The position numbers were made by a program, and so were the translations under genes. The notes beneath the pieces are model-generated. The model saw only the letters and a program-made list of their open reading frames with translations, was not told the origin of the DNA and searched no databases. From NCBI RefSeq assembly GCF_020921035.1, contig NC_063155.1:21037311-21101310 (forward strand): 64,000 bases of DNA. The letters run 5' to 3'. Within the stretch, counting starts at the first letter, position 1. Each line of letters opens with the position of its first letter. Origin of the DNA: Rhodamnia argentea. Taxonomy: Eukaryota > Streptophyta > Magnoliopsida > Myrtales > Myrtaceae. Below are positions 24,666 through 38,100 of this stretch, one piece after another.

Positions 24666-25116
24666 TTTTATTATCTAAAACAATTTTAAGAAAGTTCAGA
24701 CGCTCGCTTTATAAGTCCATCCAGCCGTATAATCCTTCAAAACCTCGAAGAACTTGACAAAACTGCTCTCTTCTTTCCCAGTTTCCTTCGTTCCCTGAAC
24801 CTTTTTTTGGCAGGGAAGAGAGAAGATTGGTAAATCACGATCCTAGCATCTTCAAAGCTCATCCCTTTTCCTCAGTCATGCAAGATAAAATGCCTTGGGT
24901 TTGATGTGGAAGCAAAGACGGAAAGCTGGATCATATGCTTAGATCGAGGTTTCTTGTGCGAGCAGCTGGAGTCACTACCACTTGCCATCTTGGTCAAGAT
25001 CGGTTTTTTACTTTCCCTATCGGTGCATTGTTGACTTCAGCCCAGCTGGGTTTCATTCAATTGCAAGAAACAATGTGGCTGTTGCTTGTTCAGCACGAAT
25101 TACGGAGTTGAGTTTA

Positions 25117-26334
25117 ATGTCTGGGAAAGAAAAAACAAACCAGAAATACAACTGCCTGGAACATATGAAGGTGACAGCTTCTCATGGTTCTTTGAGGACA
25201 CACCCTTGTCCCAAAATGTCTCTGTTTCAATCCAAGATCAAGCAGGAACGACTCAAAGATGCCCATACTCCATTGTCCACTCTCTCATTTTCCTCCTCTC
25301 CTTTGCCGCTTAGCGGTGGTGGCTACCGAGAGCTATCAGCACCATCGTCTTCTTCAAGTAATAAAGTTAGCCCAGCAGTTTGGTTCTTTATAGTCATCCT
25401 TGCGGTTGTCTTTTTCATATCTGGTTTTCTCCATTTGCTGATCAGATTTCTCACAAATAATAGATACCCCTCACAAATCCCAGAATCCAATAGAGACCCT
25501 CAGGTCTCCGGGTCTAATGCTTTTCAAAGGCAATTGCAGCAGCTGTTCGATCTCCATGACTCCGGCCTCGATCAAGCCTTCATAAATGCTCTTCCTGTCT
25601 TCCGGTATAAGGAGATCATGGGTCTCAAAGAGCCATTTGACTGTGCTGTTTGTCTATGTGAATACTCCGAACAAGACGAGCTGAGATTGCTTCCGCTATG
25701 TAGTCATGCTTTCCACATCGATTGTATAGACACATGGTTGCTTTCCAATTCTAGTTGTCCTCTCTGCAGAGGGTCGCTCTATGGGCATGGAATAGCAATC
25801 GAAAACCCTGTTGTCCATTTCAACGAGCCGAGGGAAGAAGATGGGATCCCTGCTGTTGGAGAGAGTATGATTTCTCCGGCTATGAAGCCAGAAGAAAGTA
25901 ATATCCTTTCTTCAAAGAGGGTACTTTCGGTCAGACTGGGCAAGCTGAGAAATTCCAACAACGGTGGAGCTGAACGAAAGGAGGGAGAGGCCAGTACTAG
26001 TGGCAGTAATTTGGACTCGAGGAGGTGTTATTCCATGGGTTCGTACCAATACGTAGTTTGTGATGCAGAGTTGCTAGTAGCCTCGTCCCCAAACTGTGGT
26101 GACCTCGGAGGCGACGGCCTGGGAATCACAAAAAGGAGCAGCGGACGAGAAGGGAACTCCAATTCCGATGGCGACAATGCCGAGGGGAAGAGGATTAGCA
26201 TCGGGAATAAAGGCGAAAGCTTTTCTGTTTCCAAGATCTGGCTTTGGTCTAAAAAGACTAGAATCCCAAGTCCAGTAGGAAGCATCCCTCTCGCTCCGGC
26301 TTCACGATGGATCGATAGGTCTCAGGTCACATGA
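25117..26334 (+). CDS. ATL13: RING-H2 finger E3 ubiquitin ligase, ATL13-like
   Basis: Single-exon gene, typical of ATL ligases. From the first in-frame ATG (25117) it encodes 405 aa. A transmembrane helix (VWFFIVILAVVFFISGFLHL) lies at residues ~88-108. The GLD box (DSGLDQAFINALPVF) is near residue 150. The RING-H2 domain has C176, C179, C195, H197, H200, C203, C214 and C217, with the expected Pro after C214 and the ATL Trp (W207). The tail has the ATL13-type blocks RRCYSMGSYQYV and SFSVSKIWL. Membrane-anchored E3 activity is family knowledge; the target is unknown. Oddities: no signal-peptide-like start is visible before the helix, and the C-terminus looks shorter than I recall for ATL13. 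An alternative start is the ATG at residue 34. Confidence 0.88.
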   Translation: MSGKEKTNQKYNCLEHMKVTASHGSLRTHPCPKMSLFQSKIKQERLKDAHTPLSTLSFSSSPLPLSGGGYRELSAPSSSSSNKVSPAVWFFIVILAVVFFISGFLHLLIRFLTNNRYPSQIPESNRDPQVSGSNAFQRQLQQLFDLHDSGLDQAFINALPVFRYKEIMGLKEPFDCAVCLCEYSEQDELRLLPLCSHAFHIDCIDTWLLSNSSCPLCRGSLYGHGIAIENPVVHFNEPREEDGIPAVGESMISPAMKPEESNILSSKRVLSVRLGKLRNSNNGGAERKEGEASTSGSNLDSRRCYSMGSYQYVVCDAELLVASSPNCGDLGGDGLGITKRSSGREGNSNSDGDNAEGKRISIGNKGESFSVSKIWLWSKKTRIPSPVGSIPLAPASRWIDRSQVT

Positions 26335-28479
26335 GCAAGGAAGGCATTTTGTATTATTTCCGTCTACATCACTACTTGCCATATTAATCTGACTCCTGCA
26401 CAAAGACCGTTTCCAGTTAGCCTGTGAATGATGCTGCTTCTCTGTAAATAGGCTTATGCCAAAAAGATCCGACTTTACTCTGCTTTTGAGTGAATCCTCA
26501 TGCTTTGCAGGATCAAAGGACAACCCTCTTCGTAATTTTGCTTAAGAATTTTTGGTTTTCTTGCTTCTGAGCATGAAGTCCTTGCCTGCTGTGGTGCCTA
26601 TGCTCATCATTCTGAGATTATCAAACACACAGGACCTTTTTGAAAAGGTCTCGAGTCTCCACCATGTCGAGTAGCTCGACAGCACATTGCTTCGTGCTGA
26701 AATCACTTCTTTTTTTAGCGCACACATGTTCATGCATGACGCTAAGAACAACAAAAATGGAATTCCAAGGATGGAAGTCGAATCGAATGTGACTTTTTGG
26801 ATTCCTCCAGCACTTGCTTTAAGATAAAAGGCGACGTATTCTATTGATCTTGATCTGAAAGAGTGCATGTTAGAACCCGAATGGTGAGGGTGGGATCCTA
26901 GGAAAGTGCTGCTGGGTGGCTCTCACTTTCAAATGATGCTTCATCATTCCTCCAACATCGCATGACTGGAAATTGCTTGCGGAGTTGACCCGGAATCCTT
27001 TGCTCTTCCCACTACTGAAAGGGAAAAACAAAAAATGACAGCAAGATCAGAAGCTTCACTTCCTCTCATTCTTTTCGAAAAGTATTCCAAAACTGCGCAT
27101 AGACCAAACTGAAAAGCAAGTTTACAGGGGTGGCGGAATCCTCGTATTCGAGTTTTGATCGCTCACGCTTGTATCTCACAATCAATAAATCCTGCGCAAC
27201 AGCTTGTAAATCGATGATTCTCGATATACCTAGCAAGCTGATGTGCTTCTCATACTCTCTGAAAAACAGAAGGGAAAAAAATTAGGACTTCGGGGATTTT
27301 GCTTGAATAAAAAGAGATTTCGATATCTTATATATGATCATATTGTTTTGCTTGTTGATTGAGGTTGCAGCTCTACATTTACTGACCATCATCCACTAGC
27401 ATTCGAAAATCGAAGCACTTCCTTCCTCTGCAAATCCTAATTTTGCAGATCACAAGGAACGTCTGAATGAGAAACCCCAACTTTTGCCCCAATATGCAAA
27501 GACTTCGTTTCTTTTGGAGCTTGATTGGTTCTTTCGCTCAAAACGACGACGTTTTGTGGGCCCTTATTACGAACCGTCCACCACACACCATCAATCGCAT
27601 GGTGCATGATAACTGGCGTGTCGGTTATTTGACGACCCCAATGGAGGAAAAGTCTGATGGATGATGATGTTGCGCATTGTGGAACATCATAGCTCTGTGA
27701 ATGCAAGCTCGTGCGTGGGTATCGCATCCTTGGCCATGATCTTGTCCCAGGGTCTCTATCCTACTGTATGAGAGGATACTCATCCGTATATATGTTTAAT
27801 ATTTGAAAGCGATGAATTGTTTTCATCTTATGGTTGCGTTCGCTCTTTCACCGGAAATGCAATTGTCCGTTCGATCTTTTTCACAACCTCTCTAGATGGC
27901 GCATTACCGCGAATCTGATAAGCCATCTCTAATGCAAACATAAACAGCAGAGAGACCATCACTATTCACCACAGAGCAATGCTAAAAATTGGAATATCAA
28001 AGAATCGCTTCATTTAAATATTGATGGACAGAAGCTAGATCTGTTTTATGATGACAAAAAGGAATACACTACATTGCCACTTCTATTGGAACCAAAAAGG
28101 GTGTAAAATAGAGCTTGCATAGGCAGAACAGCACCTCAAATCCCCCAAATGACACAAAAGGATCCGCTCTGCACCTCAAAGCCAAAATTCGGTTCCCACA
28201 TATTTGTACAAATAGTCTGTAACAATCTACAAAACCAGCTATTGGGGGAAGAAAATTGTAACTAATATAAAAAGAGGAGAGAAGAGGAAAAGGCCAGAGA
28301 CCATCGGCATGAGTAAAAGCTAGAAAAAATTGGATCCAAACCAATACAGGCAAGGATGGATGCACCTGAATCGATGAACTGAGCCTTAGGTTGCATCAGT
28401 TCTACAATCACACAAGTTGGGGCTTCTTGTCCAAGTAAATAACAGCGCACACAAAACCAGCATCAACCTTCAGTCATCC
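26335..28479. other. Convergent intergenic region between ATL13 and gamma-adaptin
   Basis: Holds the two 3' untranslated regions. No protein family, RNA gene or clear repeat is recognised in between. The open frames here are short and lack homology-like content. Confidence 0.4.
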
Positions 28480-31400
28480 TCACAAGTCACGTGGGAAGCC
28501 GTTGATTTGGCCTTCCTCCAAAACATCTTTGCCATCGATCTTATAAGCTATCCTTATGCGCATGACAAGGGATTTCTGAAAATCATAACAGCTTTATGAC
28601 CTTCATGAAGCTAACCAAAAAAATTGTATAAAGTAGAACTAAGCTGCATGTTCATGATGGGTCCCACAAACTCGCATTGCAAATCGAACCAGTGAGTCCG
28701 AAACTAGAGATGCAAATGAGACAAGACAGATGTCCCCAAGACAGCTTGAGTCTAAGCACGTCTCTATGCTTTCGATGCAATCAAAGCGCAGGAGAATTGT
28801 TCCATCAAATATTCTCAATTCTCATCTTTCACAACAAGTGAGTTGCAAACTCAAATAGGCCTACCAAGCCAATTCCTCAGAAAGAGAGAGATAGGACTTA
28901 TAATTAAACCTCACATATGGTAGTGCAAATGATTAATCCTCAACTCCTCCATGGTTCCTCCACATGCAATGAATAAATTTTTTGTTGTCCAAAGCTAGAA
29001 AGTAACTCATATCTTCCATTCTTTTAAACTTCCAAAAGACTCCTTTAAAATCGTTGCATTCGGGATACACAACCCAACCCACAAGTCTTCGTATCACAAA
29101 ATCTGCCCATCAGTCCCCAAAACAAAAATAGGGTCAATTGCACAAACACCACTTGCAGTTTAGGGCTTCAATCCTTCTATATAATGACCCACGTCTTTAA
29201 TTTGGTGTTATTAGTCAATGGACTTTGTATGTTTGTGAATGTAATCCATCCCTCCAATTGCCGTTAAAGCTTCAGTAAAAGTTAGGTAAGGTAACATCCT
29301 CTAACACTACCAGGTAAGATGGTTCTGCTCCCTAATGGAAGTTGAATGGAGGGATCATTTAACCAATATACAAAGTTTATGGACTTATATCACCAGATTG
29401 AAATTATTACACTCATTATATCAAATCTCCTATGGACGGAATTGCTAACAATCTATCAAACAAGTCATTGCCTCCATAACCTCTAAGGCAAGCACTTGGT
29501 TAACCTTGCTTTTCATCTTTCATCTTGCCTCCAAACAACTGCTACTCAATGCCCTTGAGATGTCCTTCATTTATCCAACTTGGTTAAACCATCATCTAAA
29601 TACTGTTCCCCATATTGCATCCTTCAGAATAGAAAGCCTAACCAGCGTATTGAGGAGATTTCCATCAAAATAGCACATTGTACAGATCAATTCGGAGACT
29701 GTGAAACTGAGATGAATATCGGAAGGTGCTGCATTAAAACCTAATAAGTATGACAAGTGCCAGTTCCTACAATCCTATTGGGGTTGAAGAAAGAACCTCA
29801 TGGATTGACGATGCTACATAGCAAACATCCACTTTAATATGTCTTGACACCTTAACCTTCAGATTCGACAGCTTCAGATTCGACAGCACACCTTTATTTT
29901 TCAAATGAAACCCTATGCGTACACCACTTGCAAACCAACATTCAAGAGCTCCATACATAGATTACGCGGAAAAGGCTGGAAGTGAAATTCCAGCAAAGCA
30001 TACTTTCAGAGATTCATTTCAAATGATATGATCGGCAGACCATGATAAAGGGTAGTAAATTAAAAATGACCAAAATGAGATATCATCAAAACTAAGAGAT
30101 GACAACTAAGATACAAATTAAGGATGAGATTCACGTTTTAACTTAAGCACGTTGAAGATATGGACAAAGGAAAAAAGACTGATCTGAATCAACACAGAAT
30201 AAACTTTTTCAATAATGCAACATAAACCAGACAAAAATGGTTAACACTGAACATAGAGAAAACAGAGAGACAAGGCAACAGTTTGTATACCTTTCCATGT
30301 TGGCTGTTAGTAACTCTCAGAGTTTGTGTGACATTGCCACTACCACTTGCAGGAAGAGTATTGCTACTAGCTGGATCTAAATGTAGCTGAAGGAACTGTT
30401 CATAAATATTGAGAAATTAGAACAGCTTAATTAATAATTCCCAAAAGAAAACCTAGGCATAGGAGAAATTGATATCCCGACGTAACTTCTCAAATTATTT
30501 CTAGGAGTGTATGTATTTTATCAACAACAAATTTTTCGATGACTTATTGAACAACATATGTACTCAGAACTTGCACATGATTCTGCAATGACATATCATA
30601 TATGATGGACCAGATTGCTCTGTCATGCGAACAATAAAGTTGAGGACATTGACATGTGGAAATCAAAAACCATTATACTTGTAAACAAAAGTGGGGTATT
30701 ACCTTCGGAACTGCTGCCTGAAAAACAAAATCTGCATAAACATTGGATGACAAATTCGTAAAAGTTGCCTTAATCACTGTAATTTGCGGGTTTGCAGGCG
30801 ACTTTGAAAAGTCGAACATTATTCTCAAGGAACTGCTTTCAAACGCAACGATGGATGGATAAGCTGGACCATTGTTTTCTGTTCATCAGAAAAGTGATAG
30901 TGATAATCTGAACAAAGATGGCAAGAAATTCCCCAGTACTGATAAAATATTACCAGGCACTGTTGGACCGGGTCCAAGGCCATCCAACAAGTCTATAATT
31001 GAAGAAGCTGCTTGAGGGGAGGCTGCACGTGCAGACACTGGTGAAGGTGTCAACAAGGCATCCAGACTGGCAACTGGCGTCTTCTGGTTTTGGCTGGGAG
31101 AAAATATGTCAGGCGTGGATGAGATGCTTTGTGCGGGAGGTGTTCCAATAGACAAAATGTCCAACAGAACATCCGTGCCATTCTTTGCAGCCTGACTCGT
31201 ACCTAATGCATAAGAACAAGTCAACAGCATGCGTGCATTAGTTTAAAAACTAATCCATACCTAAATTCACATTAACAAGGGCGTACAGAACAACTGGTGG
31301 AACAAATGTAATTCAGAATCTCGGTAAGCTTGTTATATCATCCTAAAGAATTATCCCCAACTGCTAGTGCTATCCAGGTAGCGGTGGATGCATAACAAAA

Positions 31401-34400
31401 AATGTGGTAGCACCATAATTCAAAGCCAGAACTTGTGCAAGATTCTTCATGAGAGTATCCGGAATTTTCAATAAAGCTTAGACACAGAAATAAGTTTGCA
31501 GTGCTTTCACATTTTCAAGAACGCTCAAAGGAAGACGGAAATCAAGGCAATTGGTTATAAGATGTTTTTTAACCACAACATCATTTCCAAAAGTTGAGCA
31601 GTAGTTATGGCTTGTAACCAACAAATAAAACGTTCTGTACACAGCTCTTAACGCTACAGTAGAGCTAAAAAAGTTTAGCATCACTTTAGTATGCTAATAG
31701 TAAGCTAAATCCACTCAGGTTGAACACCTATGGTGCACCCAAAATTGTTCTCAGAAGACTGAATGCCATTCTCACCTTATGCTCATGGCGAGACAGATTG
31801 AGAGAGAGAGAGGGGGATGAAAAGAAGAGGATTGTGGGGATTTTTTTTTATGATGGGGCCTGGTTTTTTTTTTTTTTTTTTTTTTTTGGGGGGGGTGGGG
31901 GGTGGGGTGGGGTGTCGGAGAAGAGGGGCAGGGGCATGGTGGCAGCAGGTGTCTGAGGTGTGGTGAGCACAAAGAGATTAGGTCTTGAGGGGTCTTCATT
32001 TGGGAATTAGGTCTTTTGTGTATGTGGAAGGGTTATTTCGTCCTTCTGGTATGCAGCGAAGTCATAAAATGCAAATGGGAGATTTTTTAATTAGGGGAAG
32101 CAAGGTGGAATGAGGCAAAAGAAGAGGCAGATACTCGTATTTTCCAATTTCATTCAATGTACACTCAAACATACATAACAAACATTATCTCTCAAATAAA
32201 AGTCTAGCCTTCACGATCATGCTGCAGACTCCACAGCATATAGAGAGAAGATATATATTGCTACAAGAAGCTGGATGAAAAGCACGACCTAGATGAATGA
32301 CTGGTGGCTTACAAAATTCATAAATAATGTTTTCTGAACTAACCTGAATGGGCAGAAGCTGGTGACAAATCGACACCAAGAATATCATTAAGGAAATCAG
32401 CACCCGATGAACTTGGAGCAGGGACATCATCTGAAGTAAGATCAAGTAAATCCACCAGCGGAGCTGCAGTTGGTTTAACAACTCCATTTGGAACTTTAAG
32501 AGTAGCTCCAGTGGAGGATGAAACAGTTGTTGGAACAGAGCCAGCCCTTCTTCCACTAAAAGTGGCCTCATCCAGAACCGGCATTCTTTCAACCAGAGCA
32601 GACCTGCACAAAGCCATCCATCAAACAATGATTATGAGAGAATGCCCTGGCATATCATTATGCAGTAAATGAATAGCTTCCTTTTTTTTGTTTTTCAAAG
32701 GAGGGGCAAACAATGGAAGGATAGTTTGAACCTTGAAGGAGGTGGCAAAATAAAATAACAAAAATATAAAACTTGCTTTGGTACCTAATGTTTCGATGCT
32801 TCTCGAGAATAGAGTTGAACTCGATTGATCTTTGCTGCAATTCAAGGACAAGGCTCCCTTTTTGCTGAACAAGTATATCCCTGATCCTCCTACAGGGAAG
32901 GGGGAAAAACAGCAAAAATATAAATGGATGGAGAAGGTGTATGATATAGCAAACCAAATAAAAATGTCCACTTAGAGATGACTGTGTGGTGAGGTCAATT
33001 ATAGTCCAGGAATATTAAACAGGTAAGATATGCAAGGGAAAAACTGTAAAAGAAAAGAAAAAGGAAGTTCGATCTCGAAAAATGGCAAGAAAAGCCTTCA
33101 GCCACATAATAGTCAGAACCTTCACTAAGACATAAAAGTTCCTTGATGGATAAACAGGGGAACCGATAAGAGGAAAAAGTAGATGGTGACAGTGAGGTAA
33201 AAACTGGACAAGATGATGACAACTAATTGACATACTCTGAACAAGATGGAAAACGAGAAGACAACTTTAGCAAAGCAATTAAGGCCATTGCTTTAGTTGT
33301 GAGATCTGAGGATTGTCGTTTAATTGCGATTTCCGCAACATCCACAGCATCAGACTCTGTCACCTGCTCAGCAAAATGCAAACAGAGTTCTTTCATGAAA
33401 ATTACACATGCATGCTAGTAGTCAAACTCAAGCATCCGGTGCTAAGAACGATTCAAATAACCCAATGTTGCAGACATCGGATTTGTTTTAAGTGAGTTAA
33501 CAAAAACATTGATACTAAAATATAGACTTTCCTGATCCCATGTTTGTCAACAAGGACAAGGAGCATCATTGCAGCCATGAGGGTTCAGCAAATAATTTCA
33601 CCCACTTGTCAACTCAACATAAAACATGATCATGAATATGACAACTTGACGTGTCTTAATTTTGGCCAAAGGCTTGCAGCACAACTATCTAGAAAACTAT
33701 TGAAGGAAAGTCCAAAAAACAAATATGCAACTGCTGAATGCGACAATGAGAAAACAAGAAATTAACTATTTGATAAGAACTAGAGATGTCCAAGTGATTA
33801 TGTCACCCTCATCAGTTATTAATTTTGAACTTCCAACACCGATGGATATTTAGGAGAAAGGTCTCAGCATATAAATGTCACCATCAACTCGAACAGTAAT
33901 ATATAAGTTTCAAGGAATGACATCCTTCTTAATCTATCTTCTTTTGCCCTCCTCTCATTTCCAGGATGAATAAAAAAGTACACACAATTGTACATACACG
34001 CAGGATAGTATACTCACAGTTATTGGATCCTCTACATCAAGCATCCCGACATTTTTAACCAACATATCACCATATTCTCCGATGCACCAGACCGCAACCC
34101 GAACTAGAGATTCCTGATAATAGTACCCATCAGAAACACCATTATACATGACTACACAGAACATCACAAAACTATTATGCAACGTCCATCAGATAAAATT
34201 AAGAATGAAATACCTGTTCTGATGATGCCTGGAATGCTCTGTACAGCGCCCTAACTGTATATCCATGGAGATCAGGTGCATTACTTATCACCACAATAAG
34301 GGCATGGCATACTTCATCTTTTACAAAGTTTCCAGCCTAGGAAATATATCATATAAAAAAGAGGTGTTAATTAATAGATTAATGGATACATCAACATTAT

Positions 34401-34731
34401 AATAATTATAACCACAAGACTCTTCATGGTTGTTAAAATAAGAAGTGCATCATGCATCATTAAAAGGACTGCAAAGGGGAAGAAAGGAAGGAAATATTGT
34501 GTTGAGATGATTAAAGCAATCAGATACGAAAACCTGATGTGCTTTGCTGGGTGTTTGGTGCTGGAAAATTTCAATGTCTAACACAGCATTAATATTCTTT
34601 CTGCTTTCTTTTTTCAGATCATAGATTCCGTTTTCTTCGCTTTAGAGGAAGTTCCTAGTGACCAACTATATGCAAAGCTCACAGTTAATGAGAGAATATG
34701 AGAAGACAATTAATGTGGGCCAGAAGCAATT

Positions 34732-34788
<57 letters not shown>

Positions 34789-35140
34789 AAAAGTGGCATC
34801 ACCATGTTGAAGGAAAAACGACTTAAAATTACGGATGTACTCATGATTCATTAACCAAAACAGTTCGATAAGTGGATTATTAAGACCATACGACTACCAA
34901 TGTCATTACAGTACATAAAGACATAAGAGTGAGCATAATCATGCAGCAGAGATGCTCAGCAGATGCCATCAGAAATAAAAGAGGGAAAACAAATTGAAAG
35001 TGCTCCTACAGACAAGCTTTGTGAAATTCTTTTACACCTACCTCGGACAGAACCTTCAACATTTGGTCGATGTACCAAATTTTTTCAGGAGAGAACCTAA
35101 AGCACCAAGTGCCAAAACAAAATAGAAATAGTCAACATAC

Positions 35141-35188
<48 letters not shown>

Positions 35189-38100
35189 GAACAGATGTAG
35201 TATCTCGTCTGTTTTCTGGCAATGTAAGACAAAAAAGAAATATTTCCCTTCCCATTTTCTTTCATTTGTAGTTGGCTTGAGTGATACTTTTGCCCAGGTT
35301 ATAGCAGCAAAAGAATCACCTTTGAGTAAATAAAAATTAAAAGAAATACGGATTCGATGCCCCCTGTTAGGGGATCTTGGCATAATAATAATTTCCCTCC
35401 CAAGATGAATTAAACTCAACCACTTAAGCAAATCCCTAAGGTTAGTACCTCCCGACAACTCCTATGTTGCCTACATGATATTTCTGCAGGAGAACCAGAG
35501 AACTTACTTTTCTACAATAGAGCAGATTTTGGCCGTAAGATCTCCTTTGAATTCCTGATCACTTACTTCCAGGTAATCAATAAGCTCCTTTGTGAGAGGC
35601 TTCACATTACTTTCATTTATTAACAGATAAACAAGTTCAAGCGCCCTTTTCCGAATAGAAGCATCAGAATCCTGAAAGGCGAAGTCAATCGACAAAATTC
35701 ATGTTTCTGTGTAATCAAGGATGGTTCTCATAAAAGAGACGGGAAAAAGAAAAGGAAAGTCAAACTGGAAATTCAAGTTCAGAATTACACAAACTGCATG
35801 TGAGGATCTACCAAGAGCACTTAGTGTATAGCACCAAAAAAAAAATTTCATAACAAAGCATTCACAACTATTGCATACAATCCCTTGACTAATGAAAAGA
35901 GAGTTCAAGAAATAAAAGCAAGAAATGAGACAGATCAACTCATTTATCCAAGAAAAATTATAAATTTTGCTACCTTGACACATTCCAAGATTGTTGCTCG
36001 ATGCCTCTGAACAGCTTGAGCATCCACTGAAATAGCTTTCATCAGCATATTTAACGCAACGTATCTACCAAAACCCATAATGTTCATAGTCAAATGTAAA
36101 GAAATAACCAGCTAATCTTAGAAACGCATGAAAAGGGAATAAAAGAGAGGGAGGGGAAAAATTTCATCAACTGGGTGACCAAACAATGCGAAGAGAAGAA
36201 GGTCAGTCCCCTACAGAAGCAAGATTTGGACTTCAGAGGATTCAAACATTCCAGATGTCATAGTAGCTTGTCCATGGCATCACAGAAAACAAAATAATAA
36301 GCTGTCTTTCATCATCAGGAAATTATATGTCAACCGTTACAATTGTAACATCATAACAAACAATTCCAAATTTCAAAATCCCACATTGCACCAACAGCTA
36401 ACCCCACTATTACGAGTAAACAAAAAAGAAAATTCAGTAATTCGGTTGCTTACACAGGGAGACGAGCAAGAATCAACATGGCAAATAGAGCATTACTACA
36501 TTAAAAATAGGAGATAACGAACTGTACATATTTCTATCAAAATCTTACAAATGCAACATATTAATTGATTATCAAGGGAAAACCTGATATTGTTGTCGCG
36601 ATTTGACAAAAATCTTCCTAAGATATTTATGGCGAGCACACGTAAGCCACCATTATCTTCAATGCTCATGATAGTCTCCACGCATTCATACAAAATAGCA
36701 TTGCCAGCATTTTTGTTCGACTCTGTTTTGGTGGCCACCTAACAGCATTCAGATAAAAAGTTAAAAAAAACATAGTTAAACCTGAAAAGCAAGTGAGCTG
36801 CCATGCACATTTCAGTATGCTTAAAATTTGTGATGACTGCATAATGCATATATTCAATGAGCTTCTTCAGCTTAGACTTATTGGTGTAAGTTAAAGTGTT
36901 ACTGGCATAGCAACAGATCAAAAGAAAAGGTGCAAGCTCACAGATAGAACAATTGTTTGAAAAGTTAGATGAGATGAGACAACTTTCACATTTCTGACTC
37001 ACAGCACCTGCTTTTTTTAATTATCAACAGAAGGACAATTATGTCGTTTGGCGGAAAAACCTAGATTAAATACAAGATGATCAAAAAAATACCCTGTGAA
37101 TAGACTGTTCACATGAAATGATTATACAGCTACATGTAAAGGGATGCGTCAACGGAATGAGAATCAGATGCCTGGTTTACCTGAGCTAGTATGTCATTCA
37201 TAGTGTCGCTGGCATCAGCATCTCCTTGCCCCAATACTCGTAAAAACTTGAGTAATCTGATATGGAGGAAAGGGTCTGTAATGCCACCAACATCATACTC
37301 TGGTGCATATGGACTATTTGCGACATCCTTCAGAGTTTTCACTAAAACCTCTGTGCATTTCTACAATGAAGACGATCAGGTTTTCAGTCACTACACAGCA
37401 GAATAAGAAATGGAAATAGCTAAATTATATGATTGGTTCAGTTAAGAAGCGCATTCTCAAGAAACTCTCAAAACCTTCCCCAAAGCAGGTTCGATTTATG
37501 TTTCCTGATCCTGTTAGCATGGAGAAGTCTTTCAGATATTTCTCAAGTCAAGTTAATATCATGATGAGGAGTGACGACAAAAGGAAGAAAAACAAAAAAA
37601 GGAAAGCATGAAGCCTTAAATGGTGACCCAGATGATGACAAACACATTGCAACTGTATGAAGGATTGAGCCAATTTTCTGAACCTAAAATGACAATTTCC
37701 ATTACTTCATTTGTGAAAGAGAAACCCTTCAGTGCATGGTGCAAAGTTGTAGCTTCAGTCAAGATTGATTTACCTTTCTGAAGTATTCAAGTGCTTCAGA
37801 GCTGACTTTACATAGATCTGTACAGAGTTGAACTCCAGTAATCAACACTCCATGATGCTTTTCTTTAAGTAAAGCAGCAGCAGGGTTTATGAAATTCTCA
37901 GCAAGGTCAGGGACTTTCCTGATGATCCTTATAGAGCATAATGCTGCCTGTTAAAGTTGCATCAACTTGAAATTAAATCAGGTTACAGAAAGTAAACATG
38001 TCAAATGCTGACATAAACTAATAATAATGCAACCCCTTGATGTTAAATAGTATGATCACATAGAACACTGAATTTAATATTTAATTTTCACAAGCATATC

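Noticed and set aside
24982-25116. Extending ATL13 upstream to a TTG codon
   Set aside because: Non-ATG start in sequence that looks unrelated to the family; the first in-frame ATG is at 25117.
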